A stretch of 64,000 nt of DNA from Gautieria morchelliformis (lineage: Eukaryota; Basidiomycota; Agaricomycetes; Gomphales; Gomphaceae). The translations under genes were made by a program, and so were the position numbers. The notes beneath the pieces were generated by a model. It worked only from the letters and a program-made list of their open reading frames with translations, was not told where the DNA came from and made no database searches. Below, in pieces: positions 11,562-21,764 of the stretch (the stretch's first letter is position 1; every line of letters begins with the position of its first letter). Location of the stretch: contig WHVA01000354.1 of the NCBI GenBank assembly GCA_015179125.1, positions 1-64,000 on the forward strand. The letters run 5' to 3'.

Positions 11562-12003
11562 GCTCCTGAGCTGCCGCCGCAGACCCTCCGAGCCCGAGTC
11601 ACAGGCATTGAACGACCGGCGAGGGTTACTTCCACCATGTAAGTTGGATTGAGGCTGACTGACCACTTACGAGGCCTTATAATCCTTACTCCCCACTTAC
11701 GATGGTGTACAATGTTTATATCGTGTTGTAATCACCTTAGACCCTGCCTGTACATTATGGGACGATGTAAGGCTTACATCGGCCTTGTACGGCTATTACA
11801 AGTGAGTATGAGGTGCTCGCAGGCTTACCAAAGCGGCAAGCGCTTATACAGTGGTATTAGGAATTCGTTCGCCGATGTTGAAGCCCTCAGAGCGGGCCAC
11901 CCTTACCGATGACATGCCCACGGACGATGTAAGAGAGCTACGCTCTCTAGTTGGAGATTATAGGTTTTTCTTGTCTTTTAGTATGATGTCATGTTGTGCC
12001 ACC
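11562..12003. other. Non-coding, short repeated TTACG motifs
   Basis: No gene seen. Contains several TTACGA/CTTAC repeats and a near-palindrome GATGTAAGGCTTACATC (about 11764). It could be terminal sequence of the degraded element to its left. Confidence 0.3.
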
Positions 12004-12491
12004 TGTTGGGTGCATTTATGCTCCTGCACCAAAATCAAGCATAATATGTTCGATTTACTGTATGGTGTTCCAATTCTTTCTCACATTGTTCTTGTACCAT
12101 GCATCTATTTCTCTGATTATTTTCGAAATTTTCCAGTCACTCCTTATCTCTCCATTTCATTCTGTTATTCCTATTTTCACAGGCGGCTGCATCCAGCGGA
12201 GTTTGAAATGACTTCGACGCGCGAGCCCTTGGGCGCTAAAGGGCCGGGTGCACGTATATGCCTTCTGAGACAGGATAGTGCTCCTCTCTCAGTGACAATA
12301 AATTCACTGAGAGAGGCGAGTAGTATTCTTTATATTTACATAGCATGTTGACTGAAAATCATGTAGTGTATTTGATTCTAGGTATTGTATTAATATATCA
12401 GTGACAATAAATTCACTGAGAGAGTGTATTTGATTCTAGCTTTCTAAGAACTCTACCGAACCTTCCCTGCCATAGCCCCTAGTTGCTAACA
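12004..12491 (+). repeat. Solo LTR, family A, TSD ccacc
   Basis: 488 bp, TGTTGGG to CTAACA, flanked on both sides by ccacc (11999-12003, 12492-12496). It has no internal region, so this is a solo LTR left by recombination. Similarity to 1-486 and 55395-55881 is high throughout. Confidence 0.9.
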
Positions 12492-12502
12492 CCACCCCCA
12501 TT

Positions 12503-13068
12503 GTTCTCAGAGTATATAGTGGTCCACTTAGATTAGTAATAGAGACTCCTCTTTCCCTCTCACTATCAGCGGCGTCAGTAGTTCTGTGCAGTTTGACACC
12601 ACAGTGAGGCTTCCCTCTCTACAACGAACAAGATGGCTTGTCCGAACAGACAGGTTTTCGTTCGGTTTTATGCACTCCGTCTGGCCACGAGAACGAGGCC
12701 ACGAACCAGCCGCACGTCATCCCAGTGATCCCACTCCCAAGCTCAATGATAGATGCACTCGACGACTACTTCTCACTCACCACGCCTCAACACGAAGACT
12801 TTCACGAGCTTTTTGATGTACATCACTTCTTTCTTGAGCGCAGTGATAGTAAAGGACAAGAATGGTATTCCTCGACTCGCGAGGTCTCAGAAAAATATAC
12901 AGTGGACTAGCTACTGTAACTATGGGATTCAAGAGGAGCTTGAACTGGTGGAACCACAAGTGACCATAGATGAATAAGGAATGGTTGAGCGATGGACTTC
13001 AACAGACCCCCCTGAGCGAAACAAAATCAAAGAAATATGATGGATACATGAGGGGAAAAATCACAACA
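12503..13068 (-). repeat. Probable 3' LTR of copia element 1
   Basis: Read on the minus strand, the LTR starts TGTTGTGATTTTT at 13068, directly after the GGCA that ends the copia pol frame. It would end near 12503 (forward TGTTCTCAG), giving about 566 bp with matching TG...CA ends. The right edge is well supported, the left edge is a guess. The short plus-strand frames here are probably spurious. Confidence 0.45.
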
Positions 13069-15505
13069 TGCCTAATTTAAGAAATAGAAACTTGTGCTGC
13101 GCAAGCGGCAGAGATTTCGTGAAAATATCCACGATGTTCTCAGCAGACCGAACATAAGTAATGTCGGCGTCGCCGTGATCAATGAGTTCGCGAACCCAAT
13201 GTCCTTCGACGCGCAAGTGTTTGGTGCGGGGATGGTGGGACACGTCGTGGATGTTGGAGATGTCTGCATATTGTCGCAATAGATGTGGATCGGGTCGGCG
13301 CAGGGCAAGCCGAGGTCCTGGATGAGGTGGCGAATCCACAGAGCATGCTTGACACCGGGGATCAAGGCCATGGACTCGGATTCCGTGGTGGAGAGGGCAA
13401 TCCGAGTTTGCTTCTTGGAAACCCATGTGACGATGCACCCATGGTAAAGGCAGACATAGCCGCCAACTGAGTGTGAGTCGGCGAGTCCAGCGAAGTCGGC
13501 ATCGGAGTAGATTTCGATGAGGGGAGTGGAAGATGAGCGGCGCAATACGATGCCCACGTCGCGTGTGCCTTTCAAGTACCTTATGAGACGCTTAACCGCC
13601 GTCCAGTGAGCCTCGCTGTAGTCGTGTGTGTATTGACTCAGCTGCTGGACGGCGAACGCGATGTCGGGGTGGGAACCCAAGACGGCGTACATGAGCATCC
13701 AACCGCTTGAGCGTAAGGTGCGTCTGGCGCGGGGTCATCTTTGGAGCGCGGCTCCAAGGACTTGATGTCATGGAGGACGGGCATGTCGACAGGTGGGGCT
13801 TTGACTAGGTTGAACCGTTGGACGATGACATCGACATAATGACCCTGTGAGAGCTTGATGGAATTGCGACCAGGGTCAATGTCAACCCTGATGCTGCGGA
13901 TCTTGAGCATCTCGCCGAGATCCTTCATCGTGAAGTTAGAGTGAAGGAGGGCTTTAGCACTTGCCATTAGCGTTTTGGTGCTCGCAAATAGCCGAGGTCG
14001 TCAACGTAGATGGTGATAATGGTGAGTCGGTCGCCGGTTTTCTTGAAGAAAACACAGTCATCGGCGTGACTACGGGTGAAGCCACCGTTGATGAGGACCG
14101 TGGTGAGCTTTTTGTACCAAGAACGACCTGATTGTTTCAGGCCATAAATGGCACGGTGCAGCTTTAGGACACGTCCGGATCCGTCGTCGAAGCCGTCAGG
14201 CTGGCGCATGTAGATTTCCTCATCTAGAGTAGAATTCAAGTACGCGCCTTTCACGTCCATCATCTCAATCTCCCATCCCTTTTGGATAGCGAGCACGAGG
14301 ATAAGCCGCAGGCTGTCCAGCTTGACAACTGGGGACATGACTTCAAAGTAGTCCATGCCGGGATGTTGCATGAACCCCTGCGCAACCAGCCTCGCTTTTC
14401 CCAGCTTGAACGCACCATCTGTGTCTGTTTTGGCCGCGTATACCCACCGGCTCCCAACGATGTTCTTCCCTGCTGGTAACTCAACCAGCTCCCATGTCCC
14501 AACCTCAACATGCTGCTGCATCTCAGTCTCCATTGCCGCTCTCCATATCGGGAAATCATCCTGATGTAACGCCTCTGCATAGGACATCGGCTCTGTCACG
14601 ATCTCCGTCGCTGACAGAGTCCGCTCTCCCTCATGCATGTGACGGTAGTCAGGAGCGGGCTTACCCGCAAACCTGGTGCTGCGCCGCGGTCCCTCCCTCG
14701 GGTCCGCAGCCACAGCGCCAGTTGTGACGACACCACCTGGAGGCACCGCGATCAGTGCAGGGGCAGTGGGTGCAGGGACAGGAGCCAACTGGGCGGCCCC
14801 AGGGGCATTCCCAACGATCAGTGCGGCCTCCAAGTCATCGTCATCGGGCACAGGGTGGATGGTGGTGTTGGTCTTGTCGAAAATGACGTTGCGGGAGGTT
14901 TGGATGTGGTGCGAGTGTACATTGTAATATTTCCAGGCTTTCGCGTTGGGGGTAACACCAGTGAAGATGTGTTGCTTGGACTTCGGTTCTAGTTTAGTAT
15001 GGCGTTGGTCAGGGACCTTAATCCAACACTTTTTACCAAATTCCTCCAACTTCCCGACATCTGGTTTCTTGCCAAAGAACGCCTGGTAGGGCGTCATATC
15101 CGTGCCAAGCGCACGCGTAGGCGATCTGTTCTTGATATAACAGGCGTAAGCGACGGCCTCCGCCCATAGGGTCTTGGGTAGCTGTTTCGCAAATATCATC
15201 GCGCGTGCGTGTTCTAACAGTGTGCGGGTTAATCGTTCTGCAATGCCGTTCTGAACTGGGGAATAAGGGGCAGTGGACTCCATGATGATCCCTTTTTCAG
15301 CGCAGAAAAGCCTAAAAGCCGTGCTAATATACTCGCCACCACCGTCGCTTCGCAAGCGTTTGAGCGGACGTCCCGTCTGTGTTTCAACCAGGGCAGCGTA
15401 CTCCTTGAATCGATCGAGGACGCTGTCCTTGGAGTGGCTGAAATAAAGCACTGTGTACCTGCTTTTAACATCGGTGAAGGAGTAAAAAGTGACCAGTAGA
15501 ATTGG
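13061..15505 (-). pseudogene. Ty1/copia polyprotein, 5'-truncated (integrase-RT-RNase H), element 1
   Basis: The minus strand reads from within the integrase core: FTDVKSRY gives the first catalytic Asp, then LRSDGGGEY and the NGIAERL Glu. It continues through the RVT_2 reverse transcriptase (VSRWVYAAK-like, MDVKGAYLN, FVYVDD-equivalent IYVDDL) to copia RNase H (YSDADFAGL, STTESES, KHLRVEGHWVREL). It stops at 13061. Gag, protease and the integrase zinc domain are missing to the right, where the fragment ends at about 15505. Frameshifts near 13975, 13700 and 13290 break pol. It is a dead remnant; the 3' LTR is probably 12503-13068. Confidence 0.9.
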
Positions 15506-15992
15506 TGGTTTTAATTGGGAACGTCGCTCGGTCTTTTATACAAATGTATCTAAGGTAACTAATGGAGAGATTGAGGGGGCATGGGCGAGAGGAAGGTCAG
15601 AAGGTGGAGGGCCGAGGGTTGGAGATGGGTGTGGAGCGTCCGTGGGGTAGATCGGGAAAATGGAACTACCTACGTGTACATATTGTGGAGCAACATAGTG
15701 TGATCACGAAATGGGACAGGGTCGAGACAGGAGAAAGGGGAAGGGGTAGAAACATAGAACTCGATCGTCCGGTTGATCCACGATGTGTGTGCGGCGTTGT
15801 GAGCCCGTGAGATCGCGTGGGCTCACGTGGCTCCTCAACTCAACTCGACTCGGTGCGCACGTACGTGCCTTGGTGAACTCGTTTGACTCGCTGGATGGTG
15901 GAAGCTCATGGAGGGGAAGGAGTGGTAAGTGACTGGAGGGACAGAGAAGGGTGAGTGGGTCAATGGGTACTGTACAGTCTGGCTTCCTAACA
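15506..15992 (-). repeat. 3' LTR of copia element 2 (left edge approximate)
   Basis: On the minus strand the purine run GAGGGGGCA (16001-15993) overlaps the pol stop and is followed by TGTTAGGAAGCC at 15992, the LTR start. A minus-strand TATAAAAGAC lies near 15540. The far end is unclear and is put where copia 1 coding ends. Confidence 0.5.
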
Positions 15993-15999
15993 TGCCCCC

Positions 16000-16855
16000 T
16001 CAAGCACGACAGACTCCGAGAAGATCGAGGAGATAGATGTGCTTGCGCGGCGAGAGTGGCTTTGTGAGAATGTCTGCTGGGTTGTCGGAGCCGGGGATGT
16101 ACTGCAGTCGAATGTTTCTGGTGTCGATTTGGCTGCGCGTGCAGTGATAGTGTGTGTCGAGATGTTTAGTCCGGTTGCTGCTGATGTCGTTCTTTGAGAA
16201 AAGGATGAAGGATTGATTGTCTGTGAAGAGCGGGATGGGGGTAAAATTATGATGAAAGTCCTTCCCTAGGCGTATCAGCCATATACCCTCGACTGACGCG
16301 AACGATCCGGCGATGAGCTTGGATTCCATCGAAGATCTCGATACGCAGTGCTGTTTCTTGGACGCCCACGAGAGGGGAGCCGTTGAAAGTGAATACCCAG
16401 CCCGTCGTGGACTTGCGGTCGTTGATGTCGCCTGCGAAGTCCGCGTCTGTGAATCCTGCCAGGTTGTGAGCATACCCCGTCACCCCGTCACCCTCCACTC
16501 TGTACAGGATCCCATACTCCTTCGTGTGTAGCAGGTATCGTATGACTCGCTTCGTGGCCTCCCAGTGCTGGAGCGTTGGTCTGGAGCTGAACTGCACGCA
16601 TTTGTTGGTCGCGTATGATATGTCGGGGCGGGTCGCGATGGTGCAGTAGTTAAGGCTGCCGATGAGAGACACATATGGTACGTTGAGCGTCTCGTCGGTG
16701 ATGGTGGCCATTCTGAGATCGATTGTCGAGTCCATGGGAGATGTGATGGGTCGGCCGGGGGAGATATTGAATCTTTTTGCGATAATTAATATGCTTAAAT
16801 ATGCAATGGGGAATGACATAGGCTCAGTCATGGAACTTTCACATCCCTCTGTCAT
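16000..16855 (-). pseudogene. Ty1/copia RNase H end, element 2
   Basis: The minus strand reads the C-terminal part of a copia pol: SLIGSLNYC, ATRPDISYA, HWEATKRVIRYL, GFTDADFAGD, STTGWVF, then after a frameshift near 16370 NRTKHLDTHYH and DILTKPL, ending LLGVCRA. It is the 3' end of an element different from copia 1 (sequence clearly diverged). RT and upstream parts are absent; the left neighbour on the plus strand is a Harbinger fragment. Confidence 0.85.
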
Positions 16856-16879
16856 ATGCTCCAGCCCCTACCTATTTTT

Positions 16880-17394
16880 CAATCAACTGGGAGGTGACCA
16901 CAGTGCTACTGCCATCGTATCACCCATGCACTTTGGTATTTAGGCCAGAAACATTTAGTCTGGCCAGATGAAGAGCACAAAAAGGTGGTTCAGGATTGCT
17001 TTGAGGCACAGTCGGGCTTCAGGGCTGTTGGAGCATGTGATGGCTCACTTATTAGGATTACTGAAGACCCACATGAGAGCCAGGGTGTGTACCGGTGTTG
17101 TAAAAAAACTCCCAGTGGTACATGATTACTTTGGAAGAGATACAGACAGCTAATGTCAATTTCAGATAAATGTACAGGCTACTATTGATCATGAGAAAAG
17201 GTTTACATCCTATGATATGGGTTGGCCAGGGTCTGTGCCGGATGTATCTGTTTTCAAGGCATCATATATTTGGAATAACTGTGCAGCGCACTTCAAGCCA
17301 GGCGAGTATCTACTAGCTGACAAAGGTATGAACAAATTGGTCACAGACTACCAAAGTGTTATCATGACCCATCTATTTTGTATACCCAGTAACC
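16880..17394 (+). pseudogene. PIF/Harbinger transposase fragment
   Basis: The plus strand encodes a DDE_Tnp_4-like segment. The first part, WPDEEHKKVVQDCF to VGACDGSLIRI, carries the first catalytic Asp. After a frameshift or intron near 17105-17165 comes VQATIDHEKRFTSYD, then GWPGSVPDVSVFKAS and GEYLLADKGM. These match the HARBI1/PIF layout (CDGxxI, D...RF, GxPGSxHDxxVF, YLLADxGY). Both ends are missing. Confidence 0.7.
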
Positions 17395-17571
17395 TCGACA
17401 CCCCACTTTTACGTTCTCCCTGTTCACTCCTCACCGAATGCGCCAAACGTTTATTCGCTATCACATCATTCGCACATAGCAGCGCTACCTGGACTCGATC
17501 AACGCCTTCTCCCCAACTCGATTGTCCATCGCGGGTCCCCTCACCTCCCTGGCTCACACCCTGTCGGATGC
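17395..17571 (+). other. Unrecognised coding-like fragment
   Basis: One frame reads TFTFSLFTPHRMRQTFIRYH and then LDSINAFSPTRLSIAGPL, interrupted by TAG. It looks like decayed protein-coding DNA; I do not recognise it. It ends exactly where the LTR B fragment begins. Confidence 0.3.
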
Positions 17572-17723
17572 TGTTTTGGAACCCTTCAAGACTTTGGTGT
17601 TATTGCTAACACTTCAATCTATCAGAACATGTCATTTACGAGACTCAAAGAATATTAAACAATGCTGCAGCACAACTCCAGAAATAATTTAATATTTGTA
17701 CCTTGGTTGCAATCCGCGTAAAA
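17572..17723 (-). repeat. LTR family B, 3' end fragment
   Basis: Reverse complement of the last 152 bp of LTR B, beginning TGTTTTGGAACCC. It is followed without a gap by a fragment of element E. Confidence 0.8.
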
Positions 17724-18154
17724 TGGTTGGCCCGCTACGCGGGAGTCACTCGCAAGCGAGCGGCGCGCATTGAACTTTACGTTCAGCGCAGCATCACCAG
17801 CGCGGCATTCAGCGTCGCCGCCCGCGAGGGCCAACAAAAGGTCATCGAGACCAGCCATGTGAGGGCCGCGGTGCCGCGACCCCTCACGCTCAGCTCAACC
17901 AAGAGCTGGCGCGCTTCTGGCCCCCTCCTCAAATGGGGGACCCGGCCGTTGAGGCCATGCTCCACGAGGACACGGGCCCCAGCACCCAAGCGGAGACCGC
18001 CGCTAGTGGTGAGGCCGACCAGCCTCACCCAATCACCACCGATGACGTGGAGGTGCCCCCGGAGGAGTCACATGCTCCTCCGGCCCCGTACGACGTCGTC
18101 GTCGTCGTATCGGCCACTCTAGAGGACTCCCTCATGGACGACCTCTATGAGTAG
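17724..18154 (+). pseudogene. Element E, end of post-pol ORF3 (second copy)
   Basis: The plus strand matches the last 140 codons of the ORF at 25712-26671 (segments ATSHVRAAVPRPLT-like, DDVEVPPEES and the shared C-terminus ATLEDSLMDDLYE). A 1-nt indel near 17890 shifts the frame. It is the 3' end of another E copy, followed by a purine tract and the E LTR. The function of ORF3 is unknown. Confidence 0.7.
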
Positions 18155-18178
18155 TAGTTAACCCCTATAGTTATCTAT

Positions 18179-18190
18179 AGAGGGGGAGGG
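18179..18190 (+). promoter_or_regulatory. Polypurine tract of element E
   Basis: AGAGGGGGAGGG lies immediately before the LTR start TGTAAATAACC and is the likely plus-strand DNA primer. The same purine tract precedes the minus-strand copy at 25676-25687. Confidence 0.75.
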
Positions 18191-18403
18191 TGTAAATAAC
18201 CCGTGTATCTACATGTACATTAGTTATTACATAATCCCAGTGGGCCCCTTAGGGACCCACTGTATAGTTTATGCGTGGGAACCGGCTAGCGGTCCCCATC
18301 GCATCTTACCCTTACACTGTCACTATGTAGCATCAGAATATCACACATTGGTCAAGTTCTGTCGTGCTCTTGTGACCTAAGGCTTAAGATAGATATCTTT
18401 ACA
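18191..18403 (+). repeat. LTR family E, 3' LTR
   Basis: 213 bp, TGTAAATAACC to ATCTTTACA, following the E coding end and purine tract. Near-identical to the solo LTR at 36608-36820. Confidence 0.85.
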
Positions 18404-18869
18404 CCAAGTTCCGGCTTCATATCCAGGGTGTCAGTGGCTCATGCCACCTGCTCCAGCAACATTGAAAGTCATGCTGGAGGGGGACCAGAACAATGCCACA
18501 CTACTTGTAGCTCAAACCTTGGCTGCATTTTCTCATTTTGTCTGGGTTATGAAGAAAGGACACACTGCTGTTCATACTAACTTCTCCTGTACGTCACAAT
18601 GTCCACACTGAAAATGAGGCTAACCATACACAACAGACATGCCAGATGGGACAAACAATGCCTTGGTTGTTGGTGCTACTATGCACCATGATCGAGAGTA
18701 CGTCTATTCATACTACAAGGTATTCACTCTGATGGAATTTCACAGTGAGGATGAAGCTCCGTTCCCGCTCAATGAAGGTGCCACTGGTCTGAAGGATTTC
18801 AAAAATATGCATGTTTGTAACCATGTTTGCAAGAGGCTGGAACTTCAAGAATTAGACACAGTATCTTAG
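18404..18869 (+). pseudogene. Alpha-kinase-like domain fragment
   Basis: Decayed coding DNA. A first piece reads LEGDQNNATLLVAQTLAAFS with HFVW. A second (18639-18869) ends GLKDFKNMHVCNHVCKRLEL. The AFSHF segment and the closing G-x-F-x(3)-H-x-C-N-x(2)-C-x(2)-L-x-L pattern fit the zinc-binding end of alpha-type kinase domains, which are numerous in Agaricomycetes. The catalytic and nucleotide-binding parts are not seen. The call is tentative. Confidence 0.45.
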
Positions 18870-18972
18870 TCAGCAGATATCAGAGGGATCTTTCTATAGT
18901 TAGTAATTATTGCTTCAATTGACATCCTTCGCTCCGTTGGGAAATTCCTAGAAAAATAGCTCTATGCTTTAT

Positions 18973-19427
18973 TGTTAAGGTTGTATGTCGTACTGTAGTT
19001 CAGCTTTACCAAAGCCAAACTCAGGTCTCGGGTCGGAGGGCTTGGCTTCAACCTCGTGGGTTGCGCCCACTCAGTGTTCCGCCCTAATTTCGGGAGCAGT
19101 CTCGGCTATAAGCCGAGATGTGGGTTTTGATATCAAGCAGAGGGTCTTGAGTACAATAAGCTAATTTGATATCTGAACTGAGGAACTACGATACATGGAC
19201 TGGAGGTCTATATAGTAAAGTAGCATGCAGGGTCACAAAGAGAACATGATCGGATCAACGGTCAGGGGAACAAAGGGTCAGGCAAATGGGATACTAACTA
19301 GATAAGGGAATCAGGGGTGATGGGAAGTGCAAAGGGAAACCCAAAGGAAAGCCGAGAATAACCTGAGGTTCCCGAACGAGAGCTGAAGCCGAGGCTTCGG
19401 GTCCAGATTAGGGAATGGATCATAACA
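18973..19427 (-). repeat. 3' LTR of gypsy remnant F
   Basis: On the minus strand this starts TGTTATGATCC at 19427, directly after AAGGGCAAGGTAC (19440-19428). That is a polypurine tract of the same form as in elements K and C (each ends GATAC or GGTAC before TG). It ends CTTAACA at 18973, giving 455 bp. A minus-strand TATATAG lies near 19215. GCCGA/TCGGC motifs are dense here and in the adjoining gene. Confidence 0.65.
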
Positions 19428-19584
19428 GTACCTTGCCCTTATGGCCAAACCCATGAGGCCATAAGCGAGATCCCGGAGATTGCCGAGTCGGGGAAGTTAC
19501 ATAAGCTTTGTTTCACGTTCTGCTTCTTGTCTTCTCCTATCATCATCAGAAATCACGGATCATGTCATAAATACGCAACATTCC

Positions 19585-20680
19585 TATCGACAAACTCAAT
19601 GAGCTTGACGCTGAGCTTGAGGCCGAAAGGCGTCGGAAGGAACTGATGGAGAAATGGAGGCTTGCACAAGAGCGCAAGGAGGCTTTGGAGAAAAAGCGGC
19701 GGGAAGACAAATAAAAAGCCGAGGCAGAACGGAAGGAGAGGGAGGCTCAGGCCGAGGCCACATGACTAGCCAAAGAGGCACAAAAAGCCGAAGAGGCTAG
19801 GAAAGCCGAGGAGGCTAGGAAAGCCGAGGCGGCACGGGAGGCAGAGAAGAAGGCCTTGAAGGTGAAAGCCAACGAAGCTCGGAAAGCCATGGGACTGGTA
19901 TTCGAATGTGAGTGGCAACAACTTCTGGATATATTGGAAGCTGAAATTATCTGACAAGCCAACGTGGATCAAAATTACCACATCCCGTTGCCCGAGCTGA
20001 TAGTCATGGATTCAGCAACTGCGCAGGCTCATATTTTGGCAGCAAAACATGCAGCCGAAAGAAATGCAGCTAAGGCGAAGCCGAAAGCCTTGGGGTCGAA
20101 GAAGAGGAAAGCAACCGAGGAGTCAGACGAGGAGGAGTCAGATGAAGAGGTGAGTCCTCAGGTCAGGTCAGTTCGGCTGGACTTATGTTTTTGTTTTCAG
20201 CGTGAACCTTGTGATGCGTGCAGGCCGTTGTCTGCATGGGAAGAAAACCGCCTGCCAGCAGTGCATGGACCAGAAGGTCAGGTGTAGTTTCCTGGATGGG
20301 AAACAGAAGCAGAAGGATGAGGGGGAAACTAAGGGACTGGGGCCGAAAAAGGCCAAGGTGGTTTTGGTCAAGCTGTCAGGAGCCATACCGACGGTAGACA
20401 TCTGTGCGGGGCCATCAGGATCAGGGATAAAGGGTTTGAAACCCGATGGGTTTTCGGGAGCTGAAGTCTCCATGATGGTGAGGGACTTGCTGTCCCAGCA
20501 GAACGACCAACTGGAGCGGAGCAATAATTTGCTCCGGGGAGTCTTGGACTTTGTGCAGCGGATTGAGTGGCACAACTCCTGGTTAAACAAGCAGCTCCAC
20601 TTGTGGGCCGAAGCGGCGGAGAATCCCTTCTCCAACCAGCCATCACATCTACTATTCTGGGTCAACACAAAACCTTCCAC
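19585..20680 (+). pseudogene. Antisense zinc-cluster gene of gypsy remnant F
   Basis: The plus strand runs opposite to element F, whose 3' LTR and purine tract lie to the left on the minus strand. It starts with a long Lys/Glu/Ala-rich coiled coil (ELDAELEAERRRKELMEK onward) with TAA/TGA interruptions near 19711, 19764 and 19952. A basic patch SKKRKATEESDEEESDEE follows, then an intron (GTGAGT near 20151 to CAG near 20200), CDAC, CLHGKKTACQQC and QKVRC. A second coiled coil (LSQQNDQLERSNNLL) ends it. The Cys spacing fits CX2C-[loop]-C-X7-C-X2-C-X6-C, with the first loop shortened and frameshifted by about 11 nt. It is homologous in plan to the genes at 32659-33890, 50119-51105 and 20947-25611. 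A role in DNA binding is inferred. Confidence 0.6.
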
Positions 20681-20892
20681 CTCCCATCAAAATTGATTCC
20701 GTGTACGAGTATGAAATCTCGAATATCCCTGATGGCTGGATTCACCCCAGGAGGCTCAAGTCCTTAGTAGAATTGAAGGGATACAAACACACCCCAGAGG
20801 CTATGTCTTGGGAACCCTCTTCGAATGTGACTAATTCTGCTCGCAGACTTGCCAAATTTCACACAAAGTACCCGAAGAAACTGAGGACTTAG
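20660..20892 (+). pseudogene. Chromodomain end of gypsy pol, remnant H
   Basis: The plus strand reads NLPPPIKIDSVYEYEI, then LKSLVELKGYKHTPEAMSW and FHTKYPKK, stopping at 20892. This is the C-terminal chromodomain of a chromoviral integrase (compare PPVVID...EYEIxEI and YLVKWxGY in element K). Everything upstream is lost at a junction with the F gene near 20660. The antisense gene immediately downstream belongs to the same element. Confidence 0.75.
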
Positions 20893-21764
20893 GACCTTCT
20901 AGCGCTCCAAAAAAGCTCCTATGTTCACAATAATTATAGAGAAACTCTACTTCATTAATTTCCTAATCATCGCCTGGACTCCCTCTAATTCTAAAACACT
21001 CCCATTCAGCTTGTTCAGCTTCACTGACACATTCCTTATTAGCTCCTCTGACTTCTCCACCAACTCCTCCACCTTTTCCTCAGCGAACAGCGTGGACGTT
21101 TGGGTGCCTTCAAAGGTATCTGGAAATCAGCCAAAGATAGTAATGAGGAAAATAGAAGGGACTTACCAAGGATACCCTTCAACAAGATGGAGGACGGACC
21201 CATCATCGACCCCTTATCCTTCGCCTTCCCTTTGGCCTTACCCTTCATACCTCACTCCCTCACCTCTGCCTCCTGAGCATCCTTCTCCTCCTTTGCATCA
21301 TACTCTAGGGGAGGGACAAGAATTCCACATGAGTTCAGATGGTGCAGGGGAGATTCGAGTAAAAAGCTACTTACCCTCTGGTGAGACACAGCCCTGGCGA
21401 TCGCGGATGCACCTCCCACACATCTTCCCCACCTGGCCACTACACGTGTGACCATAGTGAAGGCATCTATCATGATGCGTTTATTTCCTATACTCAGTCG
21501 CTCTGTCCTCCCATTCCTCACTCCACCTCCGTGTTCGCTCCAATCGCCCTTCGCTGTTCGCACCATTCACCATAGCCACACCATCAAAGCACGATCAACG
21601 TCCTTGGACTGGCTTGGTGGTTCATCACTGGCCCTATCACCTCCTCTGTTCAACCCCCTTTTGATGTTCCTACGATCGGATTGTCATGACTCGTGTATTT
21701 CCTGCACCCAGCTATCCCTGTTTCCCCTTTCACCACTCCTCCTCCGTGTTCGCTCGGCTTCGCC

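Noticed and set aside
12586..12910. Two 76-90 codon ORFs
   Set aside because: They fall in the probable copia LTR and show no recognisable domain.
14494..14992. Plus-strand ORFs over the copia integrase/RT region
   Set aside because: Shadows of the minus-strand copia polyprotein.
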